The notes under the pieces are model-generated. The model was given only the letters and a program-made list of their open reading frames with translations. It did no database searches and was not told the origin of the DNA. Positions 35,418 through 47,193 of a stretch of DNA of 64,000 nucleotides are shown here, piece after piece. This DNA is from Acuticoccus sediminis (GTDB lineage: Bacteria > Pseudomonadota > Alphaproteobacteria > Rhizobiales > Amorphaceae): contig NZ_QHHQ01000001.1 of the NCBI RefSeq assembly GCF_003258595.1, positions 1,178,001-1,242,000 of the forward strand, in the 5' to 3' direction. Position numbers and translations under genes: made by a program. Numbering within the stretch: the stretch's first letter is position 1; each line of letters begins with the position of its first letter.

Positions 35418-35597
35418 TCAGAAGTCGGTGGCGATCCCGTTGACCTCCCAGTCGCCGTAGCGGACGGGCTCCGGGCCGGCGCGCCCACCCTCTTCCGGGG
35501 GCAGGGGCTCGGTCTGCTGCGCGGCCTTGCGGCGGGCCTCCGCCTCGGCGAGGGCGCGCTTGGCCGCTTCGGTGAGGGGCGGTCGATCATCGGTCAT
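35418..35597 (-). CDS. SdhAF4-type succinate dehydrogenase assembly factor (DUF1674)
   Basis: A 59-residue protein ending EPVRYGDWEVNGIATDF, the diagnostic C-terminus of the DUF1674/SdhAF4 family. In mitochondria the homologue binds flavinated SdhA and promotes its joining with SdhB. The N-terminal half is charged and probably disordered. ATG 35597 has AGGAG 7 bases upstream; a longer frame to 35738 lacks family character. Its presence about 6 kb from the isolated sdhB gene suits a role in complex II assembly. Confidence 0.85.
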   Translation of the reverse strand: MTDDRPPLTEAAKRALAEAEARRKAAQQTEPLPPEEGGRAGPEPVRYGDWEVNGIATDF

Positions 35598-35717
35598 GCG
35601 TTCACTCCTGACCCATTTCGCGCGATATTTCAACGCGGCGACGCGGTCCGGCCACCCGTTGCGGCGCCGGAGCTGGCCGCGGGCGGCGCCACAGGTCGTC
35701 ACAGGGGCGTGTTCGGC

Positions 35718-35739
35718 TATGTGCTTGCTATAGCACATA
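35718..35739. promoter_or_regulatory. AT-rich 22-bp inverted repeat upstream of the MBL hydrolase gene
   Basis: TATGTGCT and AGCACATA flank a 6-base centre (TGCTAT), 69 bases before the ATG at 35808. In such GC-rich DNA this AT-rich dyad stands out, and TATAGCACATA could double as a -10 region. It resembles operators of MarR- or TetR-type regulators; no such regulator is adjacent. Confidence 0.45.
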
Positions 35740-35807
35740 ACCTAGCCTAGGACGAATCCACAAGAAGGCCCGCCACAGGTGCGCGGCCCACCTCGAGGAG
35801 GTCCTCC

Positions 35808-36788
35808 ATGTCCATGTCGATCAACCGTCGTCATCTCATGTGCGCCGCCGCGGCGGCCGGTACAGTCGCCGCGCTTCCCCTGACCGCGGCGCGGGCGCAG
35901 ACCCCCCCGGTCAAGCCGACCATGAAACAGGCCCCGGCCTTCCGCCGCTTCAGCCTCGGCGACTGGGTCGTCACCGCCGTCGCGGACGGCGGCATCACCA
36001 TGAACGCCGGCGTCCTCCCCGAGTTCTCCGAGGCCCAGTTCGCCGAGGCGATGGAAAAGGCGTTCCTTCCGGCGGACGCGTTTCCGGCCTCGATCAACAC
36101 CTTCCTGCTTCAGAACGGCGACCGGACGATCCTGGTCGACACCGGCGGTTCCAGCCGGATGGGCCCGACCGTCGGCAGGACGCTGGGCAACCTCGCCGCC
36201 GCCGGCGTCGAGCCGGGCGACATCGACACGGTCCTCATCACCCACATGCACGGCGACCATATCGGCGGCCTGATCGACGGCGACGGCGCCGCGGTGTTCC
36301 CCAACGCCGAGGTGGTTGTGCGCGACAGTGAGCTCGCGTTCTGGACCGACCCCGAGCAAGCCTCGAGCGTCCCCGAGCGCCAGCGCGGCACCATCGAGGC
36401 CGCGACCGCCGTCGCGAACGCCTACGAGGGCAACCTCACCACCTTCGCGGACGACGTCGCGGTGGTCGACGGCATCGAGGCGATGGCGCTCTACGGCCAC
36501 ACCCCCGGCCACACCGGCTACCGCCTGGAGGGCGGGGGTCAGACGCTGCTGATCTGGGGCGACATCGTGCATATCGCACCGGTGCAGCTCCCGGACCCCA
36601 GCGTCTACATCGGCTTCGACGTGACGCCGGAGGAGGCGGTGGCGACCCGCCAGAAGCTCCTCGACATGGTGGCGACCGAGCGGATGATGATCGCCGGCAT
36701 GCACATGCCCTTCCCGGCGTTCGGCCACATCGCGCGCGACGGGGACGGCTACGCCTTCGCCCCGGCCTACTGGCAGTACTCGCTCTGA
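35808..36788 (+). CDS. Tat-exported metallo-beta-lactamase-fold hydrolase
   Basis: A 326-residue periplasmic enzyme. The N-terminus has a twin-arginine signal (INRRHLMCAAAA..., cleavage near ARA-QT, residue 30). The MBL-fold zinc motif is H146-M-H148-G-D150-H151, with further ligands in YGHTPGHTGY and near the C-terminus. The family includes quorum-quenching lactonases such as AidC, arylsulfatase-like and other hydrolases; the substrate cannot be told. A GGAGGT Shine-Dalgarno sits before the ATG and a 22-bp AT-rich inverted repeat lies 69 bases upstream, suggesting regulated single-gene expression. Confidence 0.86.
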   Translation: MSMSINRRHLMCAAAAAGTVAALPLTAARAQTPPVKPTMKQAPAFRRFSLGDWVVTAVADGGITMNAGVLPEFSEAQFAEAMEKAFLPADAFPASINTFLLQNGDRTILVDTGGSSRMGPTVGRTLGNLAAAGVEPGDIDTVLITHMHGDHIGGLIDGDGAAVFPNAEVVVRDSELAFWTDPEQASSVPERQRGTIEAATAVANAYEGNLTTFADDVAVVDGIEAMALYGHTPGHTGYRLEGGGQTLLIWGDIVHIAPVQLPDPSVYIGFDVTPEEAVATRQKLLDMVATERMMIAGMHMPFPAFGHIARDGDGYAFAPAYWQYSL

Positions 36789-36840
36789 GGCAGCGGGTCC
36801 GGGCGCGCCCGCCGCGGCCTGACCCGCTCCCCGCACGGCC

Positions 36841-38973
36841 CTAGAGGAAGGATTGGGGGTCGATGTCGACGGAGCGGCGGACCGCGCCCTCGACCGGTAC
36901 CTGATCGAGCCACGCCGCCATGATCGACTGCAGCGGCGTGGTCCGGGGGGCGCGCACCAGAAGGCGGAAACGGTGCCGGCCGCGCAGCACCGCGAGCGGC
37001 GCCTCCGCCGGCCCCAGCACCTCCACCCCGTCCATCGGCGCTGTGCGGGCGAGGGCGACGGCGTGGGCGTGGGCCTCCGCCCGGTCCGGCGCCGAGACGA
37101 TTACCGAGGCGAGGCGCTGGAACGGGGGCAGGCCGCCATCGCGCCGCGCGTCCGTCTCCTCCTGATAGAAGGCCTCGCCGTCGCCGGAGACCATCGCGCG
37201 GATCACCGGGTGATCCGGCGCGTGCGTCTGCAGGAGGGCGCGGCCGCCGGAGTGGACGCGCCCGGCGCGCCCGGTCACCTGCGTCAGGAGCTGGAACGTG
37301 CGCTCGGCGGCGCGCGGGTCGCCGTTCTCCAGCCCGAGGTCGGCATCCACCACGGCGACGAACTGCAGCCGCGGGAAGGTGAACCCCTTCGCCACGAGCT
37401 GGGTGCCGACGATGATGTCCCGCTCACCCTTCTCGACGCGCTCCAGCGCTTCGGCGAGCGCCTTCGGTCCGCCGCCGAGGTCGGACGAGAGCACCTCGCA
37501 GCGTGCGGCCGGCCAGAGGGCGCGCGCCTCCTCCTCGACGCGCTCCACGCCGGGACCGCAGGGAACCAGCGTGTCGGTCGCGCCGCACTGCGGGCAGGAC
37601 GTCGGGCGCGCCTCCTCGTGGCCGCAGTGGTGGCACACGAGGCGGGCGCGGAAGCGATGGTCCACCAGCGACGCGGCGCAGTTGGGGCAGTGGAAGCGGT
37701 GCCCGCAGCCGCGGCAGACGGTGAGCGGCGCGTAGCCGCGGCGGTTGAGGAAGAGGAGCGCCTGCTCGCCCCTCTCCAGCGCCTCGGTCACGGCCCGACG
37801 GACCGGCGGCGACAGCCATTCGCCGCGCGGCGGTGCGGCCCGGCGAAGGTCCACGGCCTGGATCGTCGGCAGCGAGGTGCCGCTGTGGCGCGAGGGGAGC
37901 ACCACGCGGCGGTAGCGCCCCAGGTCGGCGTTGATGCGCGTCTCCACAGACGGCGTGGCCGAGGCGAGGACCACCGGGATCCCGGCGGCGCGGGCGCGCG
38001 CGACGGCCATGTCGCGGGCGCTGTAGATGACGCCGTCCTCCTGCTTGAAGCTCGGATCGTGCTCCTCGTCGACGACGATCACGCCGAGGTTGGAGAACGG
38101 CAGGAAGAGGGCGGAGCGGGCGCCGACGACGACCCGCGCCTCCCCGGTCGCGGCGGCGCGCCAGAGGGCGACGCGGGCGGCGGGCGTGCGTTCGGAGTGC
38201 CACTCCTCGGGCGCCTCGCCGAAGCGGCGGGTGAGGCGGGCGGTTACCATCGGGGTGAGCGCGATCTCGGGCATCAGGACGAGCGCCTGGCGACCTGCCT
38301 CGAGCGCGGCGGCGACCGCCTCGAAGTAGACCTCCGTCTTGCCCGAGCCGGTGACGCCCTCCAGCAGCGTCACGCCGAAGCCCGTCTCGCGCAGCGCGCC
38401 GACGGCCTCGGCCTGGTCGGGCGAGAGCTCGGGGGGGACCTCAGTCGGGCGCGGCCTCTCCGGCTCGCTGACGGCGACCTCGGCGATCACGCCGGCCTTG
38501 ATAAGGCCGGTGATGACCGCCGGAGACGCGCCGGAGAGGGCGGCGAGCTCGCGCCGGGCGAGGGGGCCGGCCGCCAGCGCGTCGCGCACGGCGGTGCGTG
38601 CGGGGGTCCAGCGCTCCGGCTCGGTGCCGGTGAGGGCGAGGGCGGTCTGCGGCGGGGCGTCGGCGAGACCCTCGCCGTTGCGCAGCACCATCTTCAGCAC
38701 CGCGCCGCGCTCCGTCATCGTGTAACGCGCGAGGAAGTCGACGAAGGCGCGCAGCTCGTCGGTGAGGCGCACGCGGCTGGCACGGCCCTTGATGGGCTTG
38801 AGGCGGGCCGCGTCGAGCGTCTCGTCGGGTGCGTCGTCCCACACCACTCCGACCACCGTGCGCGCGCCGAGCGGCACGGCGACGACGTCGCCGGGAGCGT
38901 ACGGCTCCTGTGCAACATAGGTCAGGAGTCCGAGGCGGTGGGGCAGGAGCACGGAGAGACGCGCGGCTGTCAT
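36841..38973 (-). CDS. priA: Primosomal protein N' (replication restart helicase)
   Basis: A 710-residue superfamily 2 helicase that reloads the replisome at stalled forks. It has the N-terminal 3'-DNA-end binding domain (about 1-105), Walker A GVTGSGKT (206-213), the DEEH box ([11 protein letters not shown]) and the inserted zinc region with eight cysteines in CxxC pairs (CRGCG, CPNC, CHHCG, CPQCG). It is divergent from the transaldolase gene across 53 bases, an arrangement common in related genomes. Confidence 0.94.
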   Translation of the reverse strand: MTAARLSVLLPHRLGLLTYVAQEPYAPGDVVAVPLGARTVVGVVWDDAPDETLDAARLKPIKGRASRVRLTDELRAFVDFLARYTMTERGAVLKMVLRNGEGLADAPPQTALALTGTEPERWTPARTAVRDALAAGPLARRELAALSGASPAVITGLIKAGVIAEVAVSEPERPRPTEVPPELSPDQAEAVGALRETGFGVTLLEGVTGSGKTEVYFEAVAAALEAGRQALVLMPEIALTPMVTARLTRRFGEAPEEWHSERTPAARVALWRAAATGEARVVVGARSALFLPFSNLGVIVVDEEHDPSFKQEDGVIYSARDMAVARARAAGIPVVLASATPSVETRINADLGRYRRVVLPSRHSGTSLPTIQAVDLRRAAPPRGEWLSPPVRRAVTEALERGEQALLFLNRRGYAPLTVCRGCGHRFHCPNCAASLVDHRFRARLVCHHCGHEEARPTSCPQCGATDTLVPCGPGVERVEEEARALWPAARCEVLSSDLGGGPKALAEALERVEKGERDIIVGTQLVAKGFTFPRLQFVAVVDADLGLENGDPRAAERTFQLLTQVTGRAGRVHSGGRALLQTHAPDHPVIRAMVSGDGEAFYQEETDARRDGGLPPFQRLASVIVSAPDRAEAHAHAVALARTAPMDGVEVLGPAEAPLAVLRGRHRFRLLVRAPRTTPLQSIMAAWLDQVPVEGAVRRSVDIDPQSFL

Positions 38974-39026
38974 TGCGGGCGCGATCCTGTAGGAGAGGCG
39001 TCACAAGTGCACTGGGAGAAGCGCAG

Positions 39027-39683
39027 ATGCAATTCTTTGTCGACACCGCCGACGTGGGCGAGATCAAGACGCTCGCCGAGACCGGGATGCTGGACGGCGT
39101 GACGACCAACCCGTCGCTGATCATGAAGGCCGGGCGGCCGATGCTCGAGGTGATCGCCGAGATCTGCAGCATCGTCGACGGACCGGTGAGCGCCGAGGTG
39201 ACGGCGATCGAGACCGAGCAGATGATCGCCGAGGGGCGCAAGCTGGCCGAGATCGCGCCGAACATCGCGATCAAGCTGCCGCTGACCTGGGACGGCCTGA
39301 AGGCGTGCCGCGCGCTGACGGCGGACGGGCACATGGTCAACGTGACGCTCTGCTTCTCGTCGGCGCAGGCGCTGCTGGCGGCGAAGGCTGGGGCGACGTT
39401 CATCTCCCCGTTCATCGGCCGCCTCGACGACATGGGTCTCGACGGGATGAAGCTGATCGAGGAGATCCGCGCGATCTACGACAACTATGAGGATCTCTCC
39501 ACGGAGATTCTGGCGGCCTCGATCCGCACGACGAACCATGTTCAGCAGGCGGCGATCGCGGGTGCGGACGTTGCGACCATTCCGCCGGCCATTCTGTCGA
39601 AGCTCATCCATCACCCGCTGACGGACAAGGGTCTGGACCAGTTCCTCGCGGATTGGAAGGCGACGGGCCAGTCGATCCTCTGA
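39027..39683 (+). CDS. Small transaldolase / fructose-6-phosphate aldolase family
   Basis: A 218-residue TIM-barrel enzyme of the TalC/FSA type. The Schiff-base lysine is K83 in [12 protein letters not shown]; the [10 protein letters not shown] start, GVTTNPSLI and [20 protein letters not shown] segments are typical. Most rhizobial members act as transaldolase in the pentose-phosphate pathway, moving dihydroxyacetone units between sugar phosphates; FSA activity is the alternative. It is divergent from priA. The end of its gene borders the long non-coding stretch with degenerate repeats. Confidence 0.9.
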   Translation: MQFFVDTADVGEIKTLAETGMLDGVTTNPSLIMKAGRPMLEVIAEICSIVDGPVSAEVTAIETEQMIAEGRKLAEIAPNIAIKLPLTWDGLKACRALTADGHMVNVTLCFSSAQALLAAKAGATFISPFIGRLDDMGLDGMKLIEEIRAIYDNYEDLSTEILAASIRTTNHVQQAAIAGADVATIPPAILSKLIHHPLTDKGLDQFLADWKATGQSIL

Positions 39684-40703
39684 GGATTGCCCTGCGGTCG
39701 AGTGCGGCGGGAGCGCGGCGGCGACCGACGATGGGCGGTGCGGCGTGGACGGTGCGGCCGGCGCAGCCGCACGACCCGGGAAGGGCGGCGTACGGTCGTC
39801 GTCCTTCGGTCGCCACCGGCCACCCGTCACGCACCGGAGGCCGGGCAGCACGCGGCCTGACGCTGGTTTTCCGTCACCCGTCGGCCGGGTGGCCCGCGAC
39901 CGGTCCACGCCGGGCTGTGTCCTACCGGGGTATGCGGCCATCGCCGGTTCTATTCACTGGTAGAGGGGCGCCCGTGACCAGCCCACTCCGGGCCGCCCGA
40001 CTGGGGGTCTGCGGCCAGGGCCCGTCGTCCTGACCGGTAGCCAGTTGCTCGTCGCCGGTCCATGCCGGGCTGCCTGACCGGCGGTCTGCGGCCATTGCCG
40101 GGGGTCATCTCCGATGGCCGGCGCGCATCGCCGGATTGCGTCGAATTGCCTGACGGGCGGCAGGCGATCCAATTCGGTCTGCGTCGGCGGTTGGCGGTCG
40201 CCGGTCCTTGTCGGGCGGCACGCGACTGGAGCCCAGCGAACTGCTCCCTCGACATGTCATGAGACATCGCGCCCGGACGCGGAGCTGCGCGCTGGCACAA
40301 CCGGTGGTTCGTTCTGCGATCATGCTGGCAGGTGCGCGCGGTCGGCCGTCGCCGGCCCCTGCCGGGTGGTGCGCGGGGCGGCGTGGGGTCCCGTCGGGGC
40401 GGGGCGTCAGGCACGGCTTGAGCCAGGTGGCGGCGGAAGAGCAGGGCCGCGCCACGGGGGCTCACCCTCAACGGGTTGAGGTGGGCATTGCCGGCTGTCC
40501 CCCGGGCGTCCGGAGACGCTAACCGAGGGGCAGCGGCTGCACGGGGACGGCGCCTGGAACGTCGTCACGAAGTTCGTTGCGGATCGGCGTCTCCCGGGCG
40601 AGGCCGGATCCTTCGGTCGCTTGTCTCATCGTCCGCGGTGTTGCGGTGGTCGTGTGCGGCGACGCACCTTCAGGTGGTGGTCGCCGGCGCGCCCCGCAGG
40701 CCG
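39684..40703. other. 1.0-kb gene-free stretch
   Basis: Open frames exist in all directions but none has conserved residues, a plausible start or neighbour-like codon choice; their predicted products are arginine- and glycine-rich low-complexity peptides. The central part carries the approximately 76-bp degenerate array described separately. Near the distal end, CACC-CTCAAC / GTTGAG-GTGG around 40464-40484 can form a hairpin, on the downstream side of the ArsR gene. The stretch has the same high GC as the rest of the window. Confidence 0.55.
39896..40420. repeat. Degenerate tandem array, unit about 76 bp
   Basis: By-eye alignment gives related units beginning near 39896, 39974, 40051, 40127, 40197, (40264) and 40348. 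The shared 5' core is (G/A)TCGCCGGTCC-TGCCGGGC, and a second box, GGTCTGCGGCCATTGCCGG, follows about 34 bases later. The first and second copies match at 16 of the first 20 bases. The copy at 40127 keeps TCGCCGG and TGCCTGAC-GGCGG at the same spacing as 40051. Units are too diverged and too long for CRISPR repeats. It resembles an old minisatellite or a stack of structured non-coding elements. Confidence 0.5.
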
Positions 40704-41030
40704 TCAGGCGTGCATCGCCAGCGGGCGGGTCGGCGCGGACGGACGGTCGGGCAGGATCGTGATCCGCTGGCCGAGCCAGTCACCGATGATGTCCAGCGCT
40801 TCCGGGCGCACCCGGATCATGCGGCGCTGGCGGTCGATCCGGCGCTCCACGAGGCCGGCGGTTTCGAGGACCCGCAGGTGGCGCGAGATCGCCGGCGGGG
40901 TCACGCTGAACGGGGCGGCGATGGCGCCGACCGGCAGCTCGCCGTCGTCCAGCAGACGGTTGACGATGGCGAAGCGGGTTTCGTCCGAAAGGGCAGCGAA
41001 GACAGCCAGAAGTTCATTGGTACCAGACAT
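40704..41030 (-). CDS. ArsR/SmtB family transcription regulator
   Basis: A 108-residue winged-helix repressor ([30 protein letters not shown] then [22 protein letters not shown]). No cysteine is present, so the usual metal sites of ArsR, SmtB or CadC are missing. It is more like the metal-independent subgroup (SdpR/BigR-type or enzyme-linked regulators). ATG 41030 is preceded by GAGGAAG 8 bases upstream. No enzyme gene follows it on the same strand; its target is unknown. The upstream AT-rich bases around 41060-41090 may hold its promoter. Confidence 0.85.
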
Positions 41031-41222
41031 TGCAACAACTTCCTCTCGTCATGGTTGCGATATGCACGTTTTAGTATATACGAGCCTACCGCGCAATGGG
41101 ACTCATCCACTTTTGATTGTTTTCTAGATAGCTTGATTGAAGCTCGGATTCAATGGGCAGTTGTTACGACATGGGTATGAGAGGTAGAACCCAAATTGCG
41201 TTAAGTTGCTGAAGTGAGACAG

Positions 41223-41253
41223 AAATAAAAAAAGCCGGCCCGTAGGCCGGCTT
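41223..41253 (-). terminator. Rho-independent terminator of the BA14K gene
   Basis: On the minus strand, AAGCCGGCC, a 4-base loop and GGCCGGCTT form a perfect 9-bp stem (41232-41253), followed by a run of T residues (complement of 41223-41233). It begins 22 bases after the BA14K stop codon. Confidence 0.88.
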
Positions 41254-41275
41254 GCGAACACCAAAAAATGTGTTG

Positions 41276-41854
41276 TCAGGGCAGGCGGCAGGTATGCCGG
41301 TACCCATCGTACCCCAGGTACGTGCCGTCGCTGGCGCGGAAGGAGTTGTACTTAAGGTCGCACTGGCGATACCACTCTGCCGAGTATGGCGCCGCCACGG
41401 CATATGTGGGCTGTTGTACGACAACGGTGCGGCTGGAATTGGCCAGCGCGCTGCCGGCGACCAGGCCGGCCGTCCCGGCGATCAGCGCACCCGCGAGGAC
41501 CGCCCCGGTGTTGTCGTAGTAGTAGCCGCCGCGGCGGTAGTACCAGCGATTGTTCCGGTAGACGCGGTCCGGACGGTTCGCGAGATGGCGGTTGCGGTGG
41601 CGCAGGTTCTGGTTGTTGTAGCGCAGGGCGCGGTTACGCCGCTCCAGCTCGCGCCGCGTCTGCGCCACCTGGATGCCCTCGTCCGCCATCGACGCCACCG
41701 AGGTCGCGACGGGATCCGCCAGACTCGGCGCGAAGGTCGCCTCGACCGGCACCCCCGGGATCTGCGAAGCGTGCGCGCCCAGCGGCACCATCATGGCCAT
41801 CGCGGCGCACAGGCTCGCGACCTTGCCGGTCCTTTGCATTTTCTGAAGGATCAT
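41276..41854 (-). CDS. Exported BA14K family protein
   Basis: A 192-residue secreted or membrane-linked protein. It has a signal peptide (cleavage near AHA-SQ, residue 29), an arginine/asparagine/tyrosine-rich middle (about 67-112, RRELERRNRALRYNNQNLRHRN), a hydrophobic glycine/alanine helix (about 116-138) and a C-terminal BA14K motif (WYRQCDLKYNSFRASDGTYLGYDGYRHTC) with two cysteines. BA14K of Brucella is an immunoreactive, lectin-like envelope protein; exact role is unclear. GGAGGGGG precedes the ATG and a strong intrinsic terminator follows, so it is a single-gene unit. Confidence 0.85.
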   Translation of the reverse strand: MILQKMQRTGKVASLCAAMAMMVPLGAHASQIPGVPVEATFAPSLADPVATSVASMADEGIQVAQTRRELERRNRALRYNNQNLRHRNRHLANRPDRVYRNNRWYYRRGGYYYDNTGAVLAGALIAGTAGLVAGSALANSSRTVVVQQPTYAVAAPYSAEWYRQCDLKYNSFRASDGTYLGYDGYRHTCRLP

Positions 41855-41994
41855 CGGACCCCCTCCTGACTGCTAGGCCGGCACGGTCGGGGAGACCGCA
41901 CCGGTGATCGATGACAACCTATTCGCCCCGAACTGAACGCGGATTGAACGATTTCGGGTACGGTCAACGATTGTGCGAAGGGTTTCGTTCGCAC

Positions 41995-44484
<2,490 letters not shown>

Positions 44485-44596
44485 TTATATATAGGGCCGT
44501 CTCTCGGTTTGAAAGGCGAGGCCTGCCCGGACCTCGCGATCGTCCCCTGTTGCTGCGCCCGATCCAACTCTAACCTGCGCCTGACGAAAACCGAAC

Positions 44597-45313
44597 ATGG
44601 GGTCAGGCGTGCTGGATGGGGTGAGGCGGTTCGTGGAACTGCGTGTGCTGGGGGCGGCTCTGATCGTCGGAGCGTGCCTGTGGGCCTTCTTCGGACTGGC
44701 CGACGAGGTGATGGAAGGCGAGACCCACGATCTCGACGCCGCGCTGCTCCTGGCGCTGCGAAACCCCAACGACCTCAGCGATCCGATCGGGGGCGTCGCC
44801 GTCGAGGAGATGGCGCGTGATATCACCGCACTGGGCGGCGTGACCATCGTCGCCGGCGTCACGATCGCGGTCTGCGGCCTCCTCTGGCTCATGCGCAAGC
44901 GCCGCACGTCGCTCTTCGTCGCCCTCGCCGTGACCGGCGGGGCGATCCTCTCCACCGGCTTCAAGCAGTTCTTCGACCGGCCCCGGCCGGACCTCGTGCC
45001 GCACGAGGTCCTCGTCCACTCGGCGAGCTTCCCGAGCGGCCACTCGATGCTGGCGGCCGTCACCTACCTCACCCTCGCGACGCTGGTCGCCAGCGTCGAG
45101 GCGCGCCAGGCGGTGAAGATCTACGTGATCGCCGTCGCCGTGCTGGTGGTCATCGCCGTCGGGTTCAGTCGCGTCTACCTCGGGGTCCACTGGCCGACCG
45201 ACGTCGCAGCCGGCTGGACCGCCGGGACCGCCTGGGCGATCGGCTGCTGGGGCGTCGCCCGCTGGCTGCAGCGCCGCGGTGACATCGAGCCCGCGCCGCC
45301 GACGCAGCCCTAG
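44597..45313 (+). CDS. PAP2 superfamily membrane phosphatase
   Basis: A 238-residue inner-membrane phosphatase with five to six hydrophobic helices and the three PAP2 motifs: KQFFDRPRPD (KX6RP), FPSGHSM and SRVYLGVHWPTDV. These place it with undecaprenyl-pyrophosphate phosphatase/phosphatidylglycerophosphate phosphatase-like enzymes. The active site would face the periplasm. It is monocistronic between gyrB and a serine hydrolase. Substrate could be lipid-linked pyrophosphate from the polysaccharide pathway or a phospholipid precursor. Confidence 0.88.
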   Translation: MGSGVLDGVRRFVELRVLGAALIVGACLWAFFGLADEVMEGETHDLDAALLLALRNPNDLSDPIGGVAVEEMARDITALGGVTIVAGVTIAVCGLLWLMRKRRTSLFVALAVTGGAILSTGFKQFFDRPRPDLVPHEVLVHSASFPSGHSMLAAVTYLTLATLVASVEARQAVKIYVIAVAVLVVIAVGFSRVYLGVHWPTDVAAGWTAGTAWAIGCWGVARWLQRRGDIEPAPPTQP

Positions 45314-45470
45314 AGGCCTGCATCCGGCCCGCCGGGGTCACGACCTGTCGTCAGGGCAACCAATGCATGGGCGCAATTGCCGCTGCACGAAAGTATCGTA
45401 CAAACGATTGCGGGTTGCGGCTCCGGCCGCTACCCAAAAATAACAAATAGAATCAAGCGGATGAAACGAC

Positions 45471-47144
45471 ATGGGTGATTTCGAGCCGGCACCGCCCCGA
45501 CGGAGAGGCCCGGGCCGGACAGGGCGGTGGCCCGTCGCGACGATCGGCGGAGCGGTCGCGTGGACACTGGCGGCGGCCCTCACGCCGCCGCACGCTGGCG
45601 CGCAGCAGACGGCGCCGCAGGGGAGCTCGGAGCGGACGCTCCTGCCCGCGCCGGTGGTTCCGGTCGCGCCGAGCCTCACCCGTGAGGACGTCGACGACGC
45701 CGTCGGCCTGCTCGACAACACCGTGACGGGCCTGATGGACCAGACGGGCATTCCCGGCGTCGCCGTCGCCGTCGTCTACAAGGACGAGGTGATCTACGAG
45801 AAGACCTTCGGCGTGCGCGAGGTCGGCAAGCCGGATCCGATCGACACGGACACGGTCTTCCTCCTCGCGTCGGTCTCCAAGCCGATCGCCTCGACCGTCG
45901 TGGCGGGGCTCGCCGGCAAGGAGCTCTTCGCGCTGTCGGACCCCGTGTCGCAGTACAATCCCGCCTTCGCGCTCGGCGACCCGTACGTGACCGAGCACGC
46001 GACGTTCATCGACCTCCTGTCGCACCGCTCCGGCCTCTTCACCGGCGCCGGCGACTTCCTGGAGGACCTCGGCTTCGATCGCGACACCATCCTGGGCCGG
46101 ATCGAGCAGCAGCCGCTCGACACGTTCCGCTCGTCCTACCACTACAGCAACTTCGGCTACACGGCCGGGGGAGAGGCCGCGGCCGTGGCGGCCGGCAAGC
46201 CGTTCGAGGACGTGGCCGAGGAGGTGCTGTTCGACCCGCTCGGGATGACGCGCACCAGCTACCGCCATGCCGACTACCTCGCCCACGAGAACCGCGCCCA
46301 TATCCACGTGCGCACCGGGCCCGAAGCGACGACGTGGGCGGCGCGCTACGACCGCAACCCCGACGCAGAGGCGCCGGCGGGCGGGGCCAGCAGCACGATC
46401 ACCGACATGGCGAAGTTCGTTCGCCTGCAACTCGCCGAGGGGGAATTCGGCGGCGAGCCGGTGATCGCCAGGGCGCCCCTCGCGATCACCCACCGGCCGC
46501 ACTCGGTGACCGGCGGCAATCCCGGCTCCGCGGCACGGGCGCACTTCTACGGCCTCGGCTGGAACGTCTCCTACGACGACGAGGGGCGAGTCGAGCTGAG
46601 CCACTCCGGCGCGTTCACCCTCGGAACGTCCACCAACGTGACGATGCTGCCCGGCGAGGACCTCGGCATCGTGGTGCTCACAAACGGCGAGCCGATCGGC
46701 GTGCCGGAAACCATCGCCACCATTTTCATGGACATCGTGCGGAACGGCGAGCAGACGGTGGACTGGTACCCGCTCTTCCACCGGGCCTTCGCGGCGATGG
46801 CCGAGGCCGACATCGCCGACGCGCGGGCCGCCGACCCGTCCGGCGACCCCGGCGAGGCGCTCCCGCTGGAGGCCTACGCCGGCACCTACGACAACTCGTA
46901 CTTCGGCCCCGCGCGGGTGACGCTGGATGGCGACGCGCTGACGATGGCGCTCGGCCCGGACGAGGCGCCGGTCAGCTTCGCCCTGACCCGCGACGTCGGC
47001 GGCCGGTTCGTGTTCGAGACGATCGGCGAATGGGGGACCGGACCGTCGCGGGCGCTCTTCGAGATCGGTGCGGACGGAACGCCGAGCCGCCTCACCCTCG
47101 GCGCCTACAACACCCGCGGCCTCGGCGTCTTCGAGCGCCCCTGA
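45471..47144 (+). CDS. Exported serine hydrolase, beta-lactamase/class C family
   Basis: A 557-residue protein. An N-terminal basic leader and hydrophobic helix (about 20-45, cleavage near AGA-QQ) direct export. The penicillin-binding-like domain has the SxxK motif S134-V-S-K137, Y225-S-N227 and a later HSGAFTLG motif in place of KTG. A C-terminal extension (about 450-557) resembles the lipocalin-like DUF3471-type tail found in such hydrolases. Members cleave D-amino peptides, esters or lactones rather than always beta-lactams. It is followed closely by the convergent molybdenum-cofactor operon. Confidence 0.86.
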   Translation: MGDFEPAPPRRRGPGRTGRWPVATIGGAVAWTLAAALTPPHAGAQQTAPQGSSERTLLPAPVVPVAPSLTREDVDDAVGLLDNTVTGLMDQTGIPGVAVAVVYKDEVIYEKTFGVREVGKPDPIDTDTVFLLASVSKPIASTVVAGLAGKELFALSDPVSQYNPAFALGDPYVTEHATFIDLLSHRSGLFTGAGDFLEDLGFDRDTILGRIEQQPLDTFRSSYHYSNFGYTAGGEAAAVAAGKPFEDVAEEVLFDPLGMTRTSYRHADYLAHENRAHIHVRTGPEATTWAARYDRNPDAEAPAGGASSTITDMAKFVRLQLAEGEFGGEPVIARAPLAITHRPHSVTGGNPGSAARAHFYGLGWNVSYDDEGRVELSHSGAFTLGTSTNVTMLPGEDLGIVVLTNGEPIGVPETIATIFMDIVRNGEQTVDWYPLFHRAFAAMAEADIADARAADPSGDPGEALPLEAYAGTYDNSYFGPARVTLDGDALTMALGPDEAPVSFALTRDVGGRFVFETIGEWGTGPSRALFEIGADGTPSRLTLGAYNTRGLGVFERP

Positions 47145-47193
47145 CGCAACCGCCGGGCGCCGGGCGGCGCCTGGCCCGTTCCTCTGGCGCCGG

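Noticed and set aside
39896-40420. CRISPR array
   Set aside because: Repeats are long, poorly conserved and without uniform unique spacers; no cas genes are near.
39950-40471. Open frame in the repeat region as a repetitive protein
   Set aside because: The translation repeats only weakly, has no start context, and related units shift frame because unit lengths (70-78) are not multiples of three.
40476-41180. 234-codon plus-strand frame opposite the ArsR gene
   Set aside because: Overlaps a recognisable ArsR protein on the other strand and has no conserved features itself.
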